Shown: piece by piece, positions 53,339 through 61,447 of the stretch
Layout: each line of letters opens with the position of its first letter
Position numbering within the stretch: the first letter of the stretch is position 1
Source of the DNA: CAXTEJ01 sp964243295
GTDB lineage: Bacteria; Actinomycetota; Actinomycetes; Actinomycetales; Angustibacteraceae
Direction of reading: 5' to 3'
DNA: 64,000 bases
NCBI GenBank assembly: GCA_964243295.1
Contig: CAXTEJ010000007.1
Span: forward strand, 30,247-94,246
Notes under the pieces: model-generated
Told to the model about the DNA's origin: nothing
Databases searched by the model: none
The model's input: the letters and a program-made list of their open reading frames with translations, nothing else
Translations under genes and position numbers: made by a program

Positions 53339-54061
53339 TCACGTCTGCGACACGGGGCTGATGACCAGCTCGTCGATGCGTACCCACGGCGGCGACTGCA
53401 GGACGAACCTCACAGCACGGCCGACGTCGTCAGGACGCAGCATCGCCGAGCGCGCCTGGTCGTCAGGAACCTGCGGGCGCAGGCGAAGGAACTCGGTGTC
53501 GACGTCACCAGGGCACAGGTGACAGGCACGGACCCCGGACGGCGCTTCCTGAGCGTTCAGGTCCTGACAGAGTGTGCGCAGAGCGGACTTGCTCGCACTG
53601 TAAGCGACTCCTGCGCGAGGCGAGAAGCGCCAGGAGGAGTAGGACGAGACGACGATCACCTGCCCGCGTGCGGTCCTCAGGTCGGGGAGCACCGTGTCGA
53701 CGATCAGGATCACCGCGGTCAAGTTCGTGGCGATGACCGCCTGCACCTCGCTCATCGACTGATCCGCCCAGCTCCGGCGCGGCGTGTTCAGACCAGCCGA
53801 CAGCACGAGATCGTCCACGCTCCCCCAGGCGTCGACGATCTCGCCGTGTGCAGCGGCCACGGCATCGCCGTCGCGAGCGTCCAGCGGCAGGACGAGGGCC
53901 TCCCCGCCGCCGCGCTCGACGAGCGTCGCGGTCTCTCGCAGGTGGTCCGACCGTCGCCCGCTCAGCACCACTCGGCGGTCGGCAGCGGCCGCGACCGCGG
54001 CCGACCTGCCCATGCCGGTGCCCGCGCCGGTGACCCAGAGGACGCGAGGGGCGGCCATCAT
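53339..54061 (-). CDS. Short-chain dehydrogenase/reductase, second gene of an SDR pair
   Basis: A 240-residue Rossmann-fold oxidoreductase. Cofactor motif is VTGAGTGMGRSAAVAA; the active site is VVSSYSSWRF (Ser) and YSASKSALRTL (Tyr-x-x-x-Lys). The ATG at 54061 overlaps the upstream SDR stop by ATGA; a GTG two codons earlier is possible. The substrate is unknown. Codon usage is less GC-biased than in the core genes, which fits acquisition by transfer. Confidence 0.88.
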   Translation of the reverse strand: MMAAPRVLWVTGAGTGMGRSAAVAAAADRRVVLSGRRSDHLRETATLVERGGGEALVLPLDARDGDAVAAAHGEIVDAWGSVDDLVLSAGLNTPRRSWADQSMSEVQAVIATNLTAVILIVDTVLPDLRTARGQVIVVSSYSSWRFSPRAGVAYSASKSALRTLCQDLNAQEAPSGVRACHLCPGDVDTEFLRLRPQVPDDQARSAMLRPDDVGRAVRFVLQSPPWVRIDELVISPVSQT

Positions 54062-54852
54062 CGCCACCCATCGAGCTCATAGGCCCGCTGCGGCAGCTGA
54101 GTGGCGAGCTTGCCGCCACTGACGTCGATCAACGTGCCCGTGATGTAGCGCGAAGCATCGCTGGCGAGGAAGAGCAGAAGATCGCAGACCTCTTCAGCCT
54201 CGCCCCAGCGGCGAAGGGTCAGGGTGTCGAGCAGCCTGTCCTGCGTGCCCTGGTCCTTCTCGGCGAAGCCGTTCAGCTGGCTCGGGATCATCCCGGGGGC
54301 GTACGCATTCGCGGTGACGTTCCAGGGGCCCAGCTCTCCAGCGAGTGTCCGGGTGAACTGCACGACTGCCGCCTTGGAGGCCGCGTACGCGGCGCTCCCG
54401 ATGCTCGGTATGAGCGCTGCGAAGGACGCCGCGTTGAGGATGCGTCCGCTTCGTTGCCGCTTCATGGCGGGCATGACGGCCTGACAGGTACGGAACGTGC
54501 CCGTCACGTTCACGTCGAGCACGAAGTTCCACGAGGCGGAGTCGACCTCGTCGATCAGACCTTCGCCCGAGACGCCGGCGTTGTTGACGAGGACGTCGAT
54601 CCGACCGAATCGCTGCAGGGTGGCGGACACGGCGCTCTGCACCGACTCGTCCGACCGCACGTCGCAGCTCAAGGCAACGCCCGCAGCCTCGGCCTGGTGG
54701 CTCGCGTCCTCGATCCACGAGACGGCCGCACCATCAACGTCTGTGGCCACGACCGAAGCACGCTCGTGCAGGAACGACTCGGCGATCGCTCTCCCTATGC
54801 CGCGCCCGGCGCCGGTGACGAGAACGACCTTGCCTTCGAGATCCAGTTCCAC
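54058..54852 (-). CDS. Short-chain dehydrogenase/reductase, first gene of an SDR pair
   Basis: A 264-residue classical SDR. The cofactor loop is VTGAGRGIGRAIAES, the NNAG motif is VLVNNAGVSGEG, and catalytic Ser/Tyr/Lys lie in NAASFAALIP and YAASKAAVVQF. The C-terminus YITGTLIDVSGG is typical. It is coupled to the second SDR; two adjacent SDRs may carry out successive oxidations on one substrate, but the pathway is unknown. Third-position GC is somewhat lower than in flanking core genes. Confidence 0.9.
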   Translation of the reverse strand: MELDLEGKVVLVTGAGRGIGRAIAESFLHERASVVATDVDGAAVSWIEDASHQAEAAGVALSCDVRSDESVQSAVSATLQRFGRIDVLVNNAGVSGEGLIDEVDSASWNFVLDVNVTGTFRTCQAVMPAMKRQRSGRILNAASFAALIPSIGSAAYAASKAAVVQFTRTLAGELGPWNVTANAYAPGMIPSQLNGFAEKDQGTQDRLLDTLTLRRWGEAEEVCDLLLFLASDASRYITGTLIDVSGGKLATQLPQRAYELDGWR

Positions 54853-55023
54853 AAGAGCCTCCTTGCCACGCCGCGGAGGGCGGCGAAGCGAACACGGGCG
54901 CGGCGGTACCTGCTGAGATCAGCGGTGAGGCCGGTCGACGATCGTCGTCCGGCAAGGATATGGACCACCAGGATCGGCAGTGTCGTGAGCGCAGCCGGAG
55001 CCCGCACGGCCGGCTTCGGATGA

Positions 55024-55222
55024 GTCCAGTGCGCCGCCGTCACAGCGCCGGTGCTCGCCGTCCACGTGGCCGCCGAGCCGCGACCCGTCGCGCCTGTGCG
55101 GGAGATGGTCGACGCGCTGCCGTCGGCCACGCTGCGGATCATCGACGGGGCTGGGCACCAGCCGTGGGTCGAGCATACCGAGGCCTTCGCTGACCGTCGG
55201 AGAGTTCCTCACGGGCGAGGGG
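55024..55222 (+). pseudogene. Alpha/beta-hydrolase C-terminal remnant
   Basis: The plus-strand frame from about 55024 reads VTAPVLAVHVAAEPRPVAPV, then DALPSATLRIIDGAGHQPW and VEHTEAFAD, which is the C-terminal third of an alpha/beta hydrolase including its catalytic His (GAGHQPW). After AFAD the family ending TVGEFLTGE continues in another frame, so a frameshift is present. No upstream part of the gene exists in the region between the SDR operon and the helicase, so this is a decayed fragment. Confidence 0.7.
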
Positions 55223-56345
55223 CGACCACCTCGCGCAACCGCTGCCGAGTCTGCGGGTCGGTGGAGTAGATGACCGTGCCGACCATGCCTCGCGTCAGCA
55301 GCACCTTGTAGACGTGCCGGACGAGGCGGTCGAACGTCGCGTCGTCCACGATCTTCCTCGACCTGAGGTCCGGGTCCCGGTTGTGCTGACGCTGCGACAC
55401 CCAACGGTCGTCGCGCCAGACGAGATCCGGTCCGAGGATGACGCCGTTCCAGGAGTACTCGAAACCCTGAGCGGTGTAGACGCACCCGACCTGGTCGAAG
55501 CCGCCATCGGCCGTGGCCCACAGAGCGGCGGGAGGGGCGCCGCCGACAGAGCGGTCACCCCGCAGGTTCCAGGGACGCCGCCAGCCGTCGATGGTGACGT
55601 CCGGCACGAGCGTCCCGTCTGCTCGCGGATCACTCCAGGGCCAGCAGTACCCCGCGGTCATGCGGGCGTTGACGCCCGCGGTCATCTCGGTGCGCAGCCG
55701 CGACTCGAGCTCCTCCGGGCTGTCCACCACCTCGACGCTGAAGTGGTCCTCGTCGCGCCACACCTGCGGTCCGTCCTCGCTCAGCCCGAGCAGCCGCAGC
55801 GCCCACGCCAGGTACGCCTCGCTGCCGCCTGACCGGTACTGCGCCGTGAGGTCCACCTGACGCACCCGTAGTCCCCGGGCACGAGCGTGAGCCTCGATCT
55901 CGGCCACCGACCCCATCTCGCCAGGACGCACCACCTGGTACTGGTCGAGCAGGAACACCGGGACGCGAGCGACGTCGAAGAGCTCGTCGACCTGCGGTCG
56001 CGCCGCCGCCCGCACCTCCTTGCGGGTGTACCTGTTGACGGAGGTCACCCGTAGCCGGTGCGCCTCGTCGAGCACCAGCACGTCGAGGCTGTTCTTCTCG
56101 GCGGCCATGAAGCTGTTGAAGTAGGCGAAGAGCGACTTGTACCTGGTTGACCCCTTCCCTGCGACGGCGCGGAGCGTCTGCGTGAAGGACCTGGACCCGG
56201 TGGCGTGCATGACGCTGCGGCCCTCTCGAGCGAGCTGGCCCAGCAGCGACAGCGCGATGACGCTCTTGCCGCTGCCGGGGCCACCGGCGATGACGACGAC
56301 CGTCTTGGTGTCGGCGCCGCCCGCACGCCGCACCTCCGCCAGCAC
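55209..56345 (-). CDS. Schlafen-group-3-type DNA/RNA helicase domain (DUF2075), C-terminal part of a split gene
   Basis: A 378-residue helicase module. Walker A is IAGGPGSGKSVIALS, Walker B VLVLDEAHRLR, then VFLLDQYQVV (motif III), LTAQYRSGG, YTAQGFEYSWNGVILGP and LLTRGMVGTVIYS (motif VI), all typical of DUF2075. The GTG at 56345 is only two codons after the in-frame TAA that ends the upstream nuclease part, with no good ribosome-binding site. In homologues these are one protein of about 635 residues. It may be a disrupted gene or be made by reinitiation. Confidence 0.82.
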   Translation of the reverse strand: MLAEVRRAGGADTKTVVVIAGGPGSGKSVIALSLLGQLAREGRSVMHATGSRSFTQTLRAVAGKGSTRYKSLFAYFNSFMAAEKNSLDVLVLDEAHRLRVTSVNRYTRKEVRAAARPQVDELFDVARVPVFLLDQYQVVRPGEMGSVAEIEAHARARGLRVRQVDLTAQYRSGGSEAYLAWALRLLGLSEDGPQVWRDEDHFSVEVVDSPEELESRLRTEMTAGVNARMTAGYCWPWSDPRADGTLVPDVTIDGWRRPWNLRGDRSVGGAPPAALWATADGGFDQVGCVYTAQGFEYSWNGVILGPDLVWRDDRWVSQRQHNRDPDLRSRKIVDDATFDRLVRHVYKVLLTRGMVGTVIYSTDPQTRQRLREVVAPRP

Positions 56346-56351
56346 CAGCTC

Positions 56352-57116
56352 TTACGCGACGCGCTGCTCGTCGAGCAGGGTGAACATCTCGCGCTGCTGG
56401 ATCTCCTCAGCGGCGACCGCGAGCAGCTGCTTGGACGGCGCGATCCGCGAGGACAGCAGGTCGTCCGCGGCGCCGCTGCCCGGCTCCGGTGCGAGCCGGG
56501 AGCGGAGGAACTCGTGGAAGTCGGCGCGGCGCTGACCGGTGAACAGTCTGGAGCCGGTCACTCCTGGGTGCCGCAGATCGGCGATCCCGTCCTCGGAGGC
56601 GTTGTGAAGGTAGGCCGCGCCGACGATCGTCTCCGGTGCCTGCGACAGCACGCTCACGAAGTCCCGGAGGTAGCCGACGTACCCCTCGACCTGCAGTCCG
56701 GGGTGCAGCACAGGGCTGTACCGAGCGCCGTCGACCTGGAGCAGCGTGTCGCTGTCCTGCCAGCGTCTTGCCCGGCTCCACTGCTTGAGCTCGACGACGA
56801 CGTAGGAGTTGCGGCCCGTGCGCGGGTGAACGCCGGCGAGGACGACGTCAGCGCGCTTGCTGGTCAGGGGGAGACGCTGCTCGAGCAGCACCTGCACCTG
56901 CTCGAGCCCGGCCTCGCGCAGATCAGCTGCGACCACGCCGAGCGAGTTGCGCCACGAACGCCGCTCGGCCTCTCCTGGCACTCCCACCCCCTGCCGCACC
57001 AGGAAGTCGGCAAGCGCCGCCTCGATGACGCTGCCGCCGTCAGCTGTGGCGGCCATCAGCTCGAACCCACTGCGACGCAGCGCTTCCACGACAGTCCCCC
57101 GAGCAGCACGAATCAC
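56352..57116 (-). CDS. PD-(D/E)xK nuclease-like N-terminal part of the split nuclease-helicase gene
   Basis: A 254-residue domain. RADVVLAGVHPRTG followed by SYVVVELKQW supplies the Asp and Glu-x-Lys of a restriction-type nuclease; a further conserved stretch is LQVDGARYSPVLHPGLQVEG. It ends ...QREMFTLLDEQRVA and TAA at 56354-56352. The next in-frame codons read ELVLAEVRRA, continuing the family sequence into the helicase part, so the stop replaces what is normally an aromatic residue (Tyr codon). This architecture suggests a nucleic-acid defence or repair role, which is inference. Confidence 0.75.
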   Translation of the reverse strand: MIRAARGTVVEALRRSGFELMAATADGGSVIEAALADFLVRQGVGVPGEAERRSWRNSLGVVAADLREAGLEQVQVLLEQRLPLTSKRADVVLAGVHPRTGRNSYVVVELKQWSRARRWQDSDTLLQVDGARYSPVLHPGLQVEGYVGYLRDFVSVLSQAPETIVGAAYLHNASEDGIADLRHPGVTGSRLFTGQRRADFHEFLRSRLAPEPGSGAADDLLSSRIAPSKQLLAVAAEEIQQREMFTLLDEQRVA

Positions 57117-57364
57117 CGTGCGGGGGGACCTGTCCAGTCAGGCAACGTGCCGGAAGTCCGTCGATCCGCTTATCAGGCCAGACCGTACCCCCGTCGACCA
57201 CCCCGGTCGCAGAGCGCCGGGGTCGCCGACGGCGAGCTGTCTCAGGACTCACGACGTGGACGCCGGGCACCTGGGCCGCCCCCGACTGCGGCGACCCTCG
57301 ACAGGCCCGTCCCGAACGCGGTCGAGCTGGCCGAGCCTGGCGAGCGACCACCGTCGCCGTCAGC

Positions 57365-57453
57365 GAAGTTGCTCTGCTGCAATTCCGAGCGCCATGGCGC
57401 AGCAATTACCCGCGCGGCGGTCCTGCCGGGGCCGAAGTTGCTGTGCTCCAATA
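57365..57453 (+). repeat. Direct repeats and palindrome upstream of fic
   Basis: GAAGTTGCTCTGCTGCAATT (57365-57384) recurs at 57434-57453 with 17 of 20 bases matching. A 12-base palindrome GCGCCATGGCGC lies between them (57389-57400). The second copy abuts the fic start at 57458, so this looks like an operator region. The rest of 57117-57457 holds no recognisable gene. Confidence 0.55.
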
Positions 57454-57457
57454 ACAT

Positions 57458-58498
57458 GTGGCACAGGACAGCAACATCGTGGAGCGCCGTCCGGGACGCC
57501 CCTCCAGGCAAGACGTGTACGAGCGCCTCGACGCCGCGATCGCCGAGGTGAGCGACCGGCTGGGAGGGCTGCCCAATCCTGCGGAGGCGCGGGCGATCTG
57601 GGATGAGCTCTGGGTCCACGAGGCTCACAACTCGACCGCTATCGAAGGCAACACGCTCGTGTTGCGTGAGGTGGAGCAGCTCCTCCTCGAAGGTCGAGCA
57701 GTGGGTGACCGCCAACTCGCTGACTACCTTGAAGTCAAGGGTTACGGCGACGCCGCGCGCTGGGTCTACGGTCAGGCGCTTGAGCCCACGCTGGAGGGCG
57801 CTGACGAGCTGCTGACCCTCACCGAGGTCCGGCACGTCCACCGCATGGCCATGTCGCCCGTATGGGGTGTCGCGCCACACCCTGACGCCACGCCGGAAGA
57901 GTCCCCCGGCAACTTCCGTAGGCACGACATACACCCCTTCCCAGGCGGGATGCGGCCCCCCTCCTTCGCCCTCATCGAGCCACGTCTTCGCGACTGGCTC
58001 GAGCGGGTGAACGACACACCGACCGCTGGGGGCCACCCCATCGAACGCCTGGCCGAGATACACGCTGGCTTCGAGCAGGTTCACCCCTTCCTCGATGGCA
58101 ACGGGCGAACGGGGCGACTGCTGTTGAATCTGGTGCTCGCACGGCTGGGATACGCGCCGGCGATCATCCAGAAGCGCGAACGCCCTCGGTACCTGCAGGC
58201 ACTGCGTGCCGCGGACTCCGGCAATGTGGGACCACTCGCTGAGCTCATCGCGCGAACCGTCCTCGACAACCTGTACCGGTTCGTCGTCCCGGCTCTCGCG
58301 GGACCTGCTCGACTTGTACCGCTCGCCGCGCTGGAGACCTCCGAGATCAGTCGCGTCGCCTTACGCAACGCCGCCCAGCGGGGGAGACTCCGCGCCCAGC
58401 GCGGCGGTGACGGCCAATGGCGCAGCAGCCGAACCTGGGTCGACGACTACGTCGCGGCTCGGTACGCCCGCACGCGGGCCCGCGAATCCTCACCGTGA
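57458..58498 (+). CDS. Fic family protein with intramolecular inhibitory helix (class II)
   Basis: A 346-residue Fic protein that would AMPylate a target. The catalytic motif is HPFLDGNGRTGR (residues 209-220) and the flap precedes it (RHDIHPFPGG). The inhibitory helix motif STAIEGN (59-65, [S/T]xxxE[G/N]) lies N-terminal to the Fic core, which defines class II self-inhibited enzymes. The C-terminal ~60 residues look like a winged-helix/HTH segment (ISRVALRNAAQRGRLRAQRG). GTG 57458 was chosen. It is divergent from the nuclease-helicase; the target is unknown. Confidence 0.92.
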   Translation: MAQDSNIVERRPGRPSRQDVYERLDAAIAEVSDRLGGLPNPAEARAIWDELWVHEAHNSTAIEGNTLVLREVEQLLLEGRAVGDRQLADYLEVKGYGDAARWVYGQALEPTLEGADELLTLTEVRHVHRMAMSPVWGVAPHPDATPEESPGNFRRHDIHPFPGGMRPPSFALIEPRLRDWLERVNDTPTAGGHPIERLAEIHAGFEQVHPFLDGNGRTGRLLLNLVLARLGYAPAIIQKRERPRYLQALRAADSGNVGPLAELIARTVLDNLYRFVVPALAGPARLVPLAALETSEISRVALRNAAQRGRLRAQRGGDGQWRSSRTWVDDYVAARYARTRARESSP

Positions 58499-58840
58499 CC
58501 CTTGCCGGACGCCGTCTCGACTGAAGGCTGCGCTTGCCGAGGGGGCCTGTGAACGGTCTTGCCTGGCGACGTCCTTCCGGCCCTCCACGACGGCCACCGG
58601 CACGACCGGCGCGCACATGCCTCCGCTGTCGAGGGCCTCGCCGAAGCCGGCGACGGCCCGCTCGGTCGCCGCCAGCTCGTCCGCGGACAGCACCGCTTCC
58701 CGCTCACGGGCTGGCGGCGGTCCACCCGGACGCGGCGTAGGAACGGCCGAGGAGCCGGCGGCACTGTCGAAGACGTGGCTGATCGGCGGCTGCATGCGTA
58801 CAGCAGCCGACCAGGGGGTCGTGGGACAGACAGCGCGTGG
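58499..58840. other. Gene-free interval with a coding-like remnant
   Basis: On the minus strand about 58555-58700 reads LSADELAATERAVAGFGEAL, DSGGMCAPVVPVAVVEGRK with strongly G/C third positions, flanked by frame-shifted coding-like stretches. No family is recognised and no intact gene spans it; it is most likely decayed coding sequence. The promoter of the ABC operon begins at its right end. Confidence 0.35.
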
Positions 58841-58844
58841 TCCC

Positions 58845-58895
58845 TTGTCCCGGCCGTGCAATTCACCTAACGTTGAGTTCATCACTCGTTGAGTT
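58845..58895 (+). promoter_or_regulatory. Promoter and direct-repeat operator of the ABC-TetR operon
   Basis: TTGTCC (58845-58850), 17 bases, TAACGT (58868-58873). The 9-base CGTTGAGTT occurs at 58871-58879, overlapping the -10, and again at 58887-58895, 16 bases on. The operon ends in a TetR gene, so these repeats are a likely autoregulatory operator. Confidence 0.65.
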
Positions 58896-58911
58896 GTGCG
58901 GGGAGGGTGTC

Positions 58912-59634
58912 GTGGACAGTGCGGTGCGCGTCGAGGACCTGGTCGTCCGGCGGGGGGCCACCGAGGTGCTGAGGGGGGTCGGTTTCGTGCTCGCGGCGGG
59001 TGGGGTCACCGGTCTGCTGGGCCCGAGCGGCAGCGGGAAGACCACGCTGATGCGCGCGCTGGTGGGGGTGCAGTCCGTTCAGTCGGGGACGGTGGAGGTG
59101 CTGGGCGAGCCGGCCGGCTCGGCCCGGCTCCGCCGACGGGTGGGGTACGTGACACAGGCGCCCAGCGTCTACGCCGACCTGACCGTCCGCGAGAACGCCC
59201 GCTACTTCGCCGCGCTGTACGGGGCAGGCGCTGCGGCCGCTGACCGTGCAGTGGCTGACGTCGGCCTCGCCGCGGCGGCCGGCCAGCTGGTCGGCACGCT
59301 GTCGGGCGGGCAGCGCGGGCGCGCCTCGCTGGCGTGCGCGCTGGTCGGACGCCCCGAGCTGCTGGTGCTCGACGAGCCGACGGTCGGCCTCGACCCGGTG
59401 CTGCGGGTCGAGCTGTGGGCCCACTTCCACGCGCTCGCCGCGGCCGGGACCACGCTGGTGGTGTCGAGCCACGTCCTCGACGAGGCGCGCCGGTGCAACC
59501 GGCTGCTGCTGCTGCGGGACGGGCGGCTGCTCGCCGACTCGACGCCCGCCGAGCTCAGGGAGCGCACCGGGACGGCCGACCTGGAGGAAGCCTTCCTGGC
59601 CGTCGTCCGCGAGCAGCATGAGGTGGCGGCATGA
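58912..59634 (+). CDS. ABC transporter ATP-binding protein (exporter, drug/multidrug type)
   Basis: A 240-residue ABC ATPase. Walker A is LLGPSGSGKTTLM, the Q loop YVTQAPSVYADLT, signature TLSGGQRGRASLA, Walker B LLVLDEPTVGLDP and the switch His in VVSSHVLDEA. It belongs to the DrrA/CcmA type that pairs with an ABC-2 permease. The start is GTG 58912 with GGGGAGG upstream. It is first in a coupled three-gene operon with permease and TetR. Confidence 0.94.
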   Translation: MDSAVRVEDLVVRRGATEVLRGVGFVLAAGGVTGLLGPSGSGKTTLMRALVGVQSVQSGTVEVLGEPAGSARLRRRVGYVTQAPSVYADLTVRENARYFAALYGAGAAAADRAVADVGLAAAAGQLVGTLSGGQRGRASLACALVGRPELLVLDEPTVGLDPVLRVELWAHFHALAAAGTTLVVSSHVLDEARRCNRLLLLRDGRLLADSTPAELRERTGTADLEEAFLAVVREQHEVAA

Positions 59635-60410
59635 GCATCGGCCAGCACGCGCTCGAGCGCCGGCCGCGTGCCCCGCTGGCCAGCGATGCGATGGCGACCG
59701 CCGCGCGGGTGCTGCGCCAGCTGCGTCACGATCCGCGAACGCTCGCCCTGCTGCTGGTGGCGCCCGGCCTGCTGCTGGCTCTGCTGCGCGTGCTGTGGGC
59801 GGACGTGCCGGGGACGTTCGACCGGGTGGGGCTGCTGATGCTCGGGATCTTCCCGTTCGTTGTCATGTTCCTGGTCACCAGCATCGCGATGCTGCGCGAG
59901 CGCACCTCCGGCACGCTGGAGCGGCTGCTCACCACGCCGCTGTCGCGTTCGTCTCTGCTGCTGGGCTACGGCACCGCCTTCGGGCTCGCGGCGGCCGTCC
60001 AGGCCGCGGTCACGACCGCGGTCGCGGTCTGGCTGCTCGACCTGACGACGGTCGGCCCGGCCGGCTGGTTGGTGCTGATCGCCGTGGCCAACGCCGTCCT
60101 GGGTGTGGCGCTCGGCCTGCTGTGCAGCGCCTTCGCCCGCACCGAGTTCCAAGCGGTGCAGTTCATGCCGGTCGTGGTGCTGCCGCAGGTGTTCGTGTGC
60201 GGTCTGCTGGTGCCGCGCGAGCAGATGGTGGGCTGGCTGCAGACGGTCAGCGACGTGCTGCCGATGAGCTATGCCGTCGACGCGCTGCAGCAGGTGGGCG
60301 GTCAGCCCGGGGTGACCGGCGCGATGGTGGCCGACCTGGGCGTCGTCGCCGGCGCCGCCCTGGTGGCGCTCGCGCTGGCCGCCGCGACCCTGCGCAGGAG
60401 GACCAGCTGA
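59631..60410 (+). CDS. ABC-2 type transporter permease
   Basis: A 259-residue membrane protein with six helices typical of ABC-2 permeases: LALLLVAPGLLLALLRVLW, MLGIFPFVVMFLVTSIAMLR, and the conserved ERTSGTLERLLTTPLSRS loop. The FVCGLLVPREQMVGWLQTV, DVLPMSYAVDALQ stretch is characteristic. The ATG overlaps the ATPase stop (ATGA) and its own stop overlaps the TetR start (CTGA). It probably exports a drug-like or lipid substrate. Confidence 0.93.
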   Translation: MSIGQHALERRPRAPLASDAMATAARVLRQLRHDPRTLALLLVAPGLLLALLRVLWADVPGTFDRVGLLMLGIFPFVVMFLVTSIAMLRERTSGTLERLLTTPLSRSSLLLGYGTAFGLAAAVQAAVTTAVAVWLLDLTTVGPAGWLVLIAVANAVLGVALGLLCSAFARTEFQAVQFMPVVVLPQVFVCGLLVPREQMVGWLQTVSDVLPMSYAVDALQQVGGQPGVTGAMVADLGVVAGAALVALALAAATLRRRTS

Positions 60411-61024
60411 CCAGCGCCAGGACCCCGCGGTCGGGCCGGCGGCCCGGCAACCCGGGCACCCGCGAGGCGGTCCTCGCCGCGGCGCGCGACGCGTTCGCGG
60501 GCGGCGGGTACGACCGCACGTCCATCCGGACGATCGCCACGGCCGCGGGCGTCGACCCGGCGCTGGTCCACCACTACTTCGGCAGCAAGGGCGAGCTCTT
60601 CCTGGCCGCTGTGAAGGCACCTGCCGACCCCGGGCGGATCGTGCCCGAGGTGCTCGCGGGAGGCGTCGCGGACCTGGGGGCCAACGTCGTCCGGATGTGC
60701 CTGCAGGTGTGGGACGGGCCCGGCCAGAGCGCCGGTCTGGCGCTGCTGCGCTCGGCGGTGACCAACGAGTGGACGGCCCGGCTGCTGCGCGAGTTCATGG
60801 TGACCCAGGTGCTCCGCCGGGTCGTGGGTGCGCTGGACGTGCCGGACGACGAGCGCGACGCCCGCGGCGCCCTGGTTGCCTCCCAGCTGGTCGGCCTGGT
60901 CATGGCCAGGTACGTGCTGCGGATCGAGCCGGTGGCCTCGGCGACGGCCGAGCAGCTGGTCGCGGCGTACGCGCCGACGTTGCAGCGGTACCTGACAGGT
61001 GAGGTCGCCATGCCTGGCGCCTGA
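60407..61024 (+). CDS. TetR family regulator with apparent CTG start
   Basis: A 205-residue regulator. The HTH reads GYDRTSIRTIATAAGVDPAL, then VHHYFGSKGELFLAAV, and the C-terminal ligand domain is TetR_C-like. No ATG, GTG or TTG is available at the N-terminus before the HTH. CTG 60407-60409 overlaps the permease TGA (CTGA) and is preceded at five bases by a perfect AGGAGG (60396-60401), so initiation at CTG is strongly suggested. It likely represses its operon through the CGTTGAGTT repeats. Confidence 0.88.
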   Translation: MTSARTPRSGRRPGNPGTREAVLAAARDAFAGGGYDRTSIRTIATAAGVDPALVHHYFGSKGELFLAAVKAPADPGRIVPEVLAGGVADLGANVVRMCLQVWDGPGQSAGLALLRSAVTNEWTARLLREFMVTQVLRRVVGALDVPDDERDARGALVASQLVGLVMARYVLRIEPVASATAEQLVAAYAPTLQRYLTGEVAMPGA

Positions 61025-61078
61025 CGGACCCGCGCCCGATGTACAGGTCCCGCTCGGCGGTCTGGGTCGGGCAGGGGG

Positions 61079-61330
61079 TCAGGGGTTGACGGCGACCACG
61101 TCCGGCAGGTCCGCGAAACGCCCCTTGGCGTCCATCGACACCACCGCTCGCGAGTCCTCGACGGCGTGTGCCGCGATGATCAGGTCGTGGGCTCCACGAG
61201 GAGCGCCAGCGCGACGGACGTGCGCCAGCAGGCGCCCGTGCACGGCAGCGGTGCCTTCGGTGTAGTCCAGGACGGCGACCGTGGCGGTGAGGTCCGCCAG
61301 AGTGCGAGAACGCTCACCGGGACTCCGGGC
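61079..61330 (-). pseudogene. PIN-domain (VapC-like) toxin remnant
   Basis: The minus strand reads LADLTATVAVLDYTEGTAA, LLAHVRRAGAPRGAHDLIIA and VVSMDAKGRFADLPDVVAV before TGA at 61081-61079. The HDLIIAAHA and SMDAKGRF stretches hold the last two acidic residues of a VapC PIN domain. The N-terminal half, with the first catalytic Asp, and any start codon are missing, and no antitoxin gene is adjacent. Confidence 0.65.
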
Positions 61331-61447
61331 CGGTGCTGCTGCAGCCCGGACGGCAGCGTGCGGGCCGTTGCTGGTCCGGCGGCCGGTCGGTGCGTGACAG
61401 CGCGTACGGCGGTCGACCCGTGCGTCCCGCGCACCGGCGGGCCGCGG

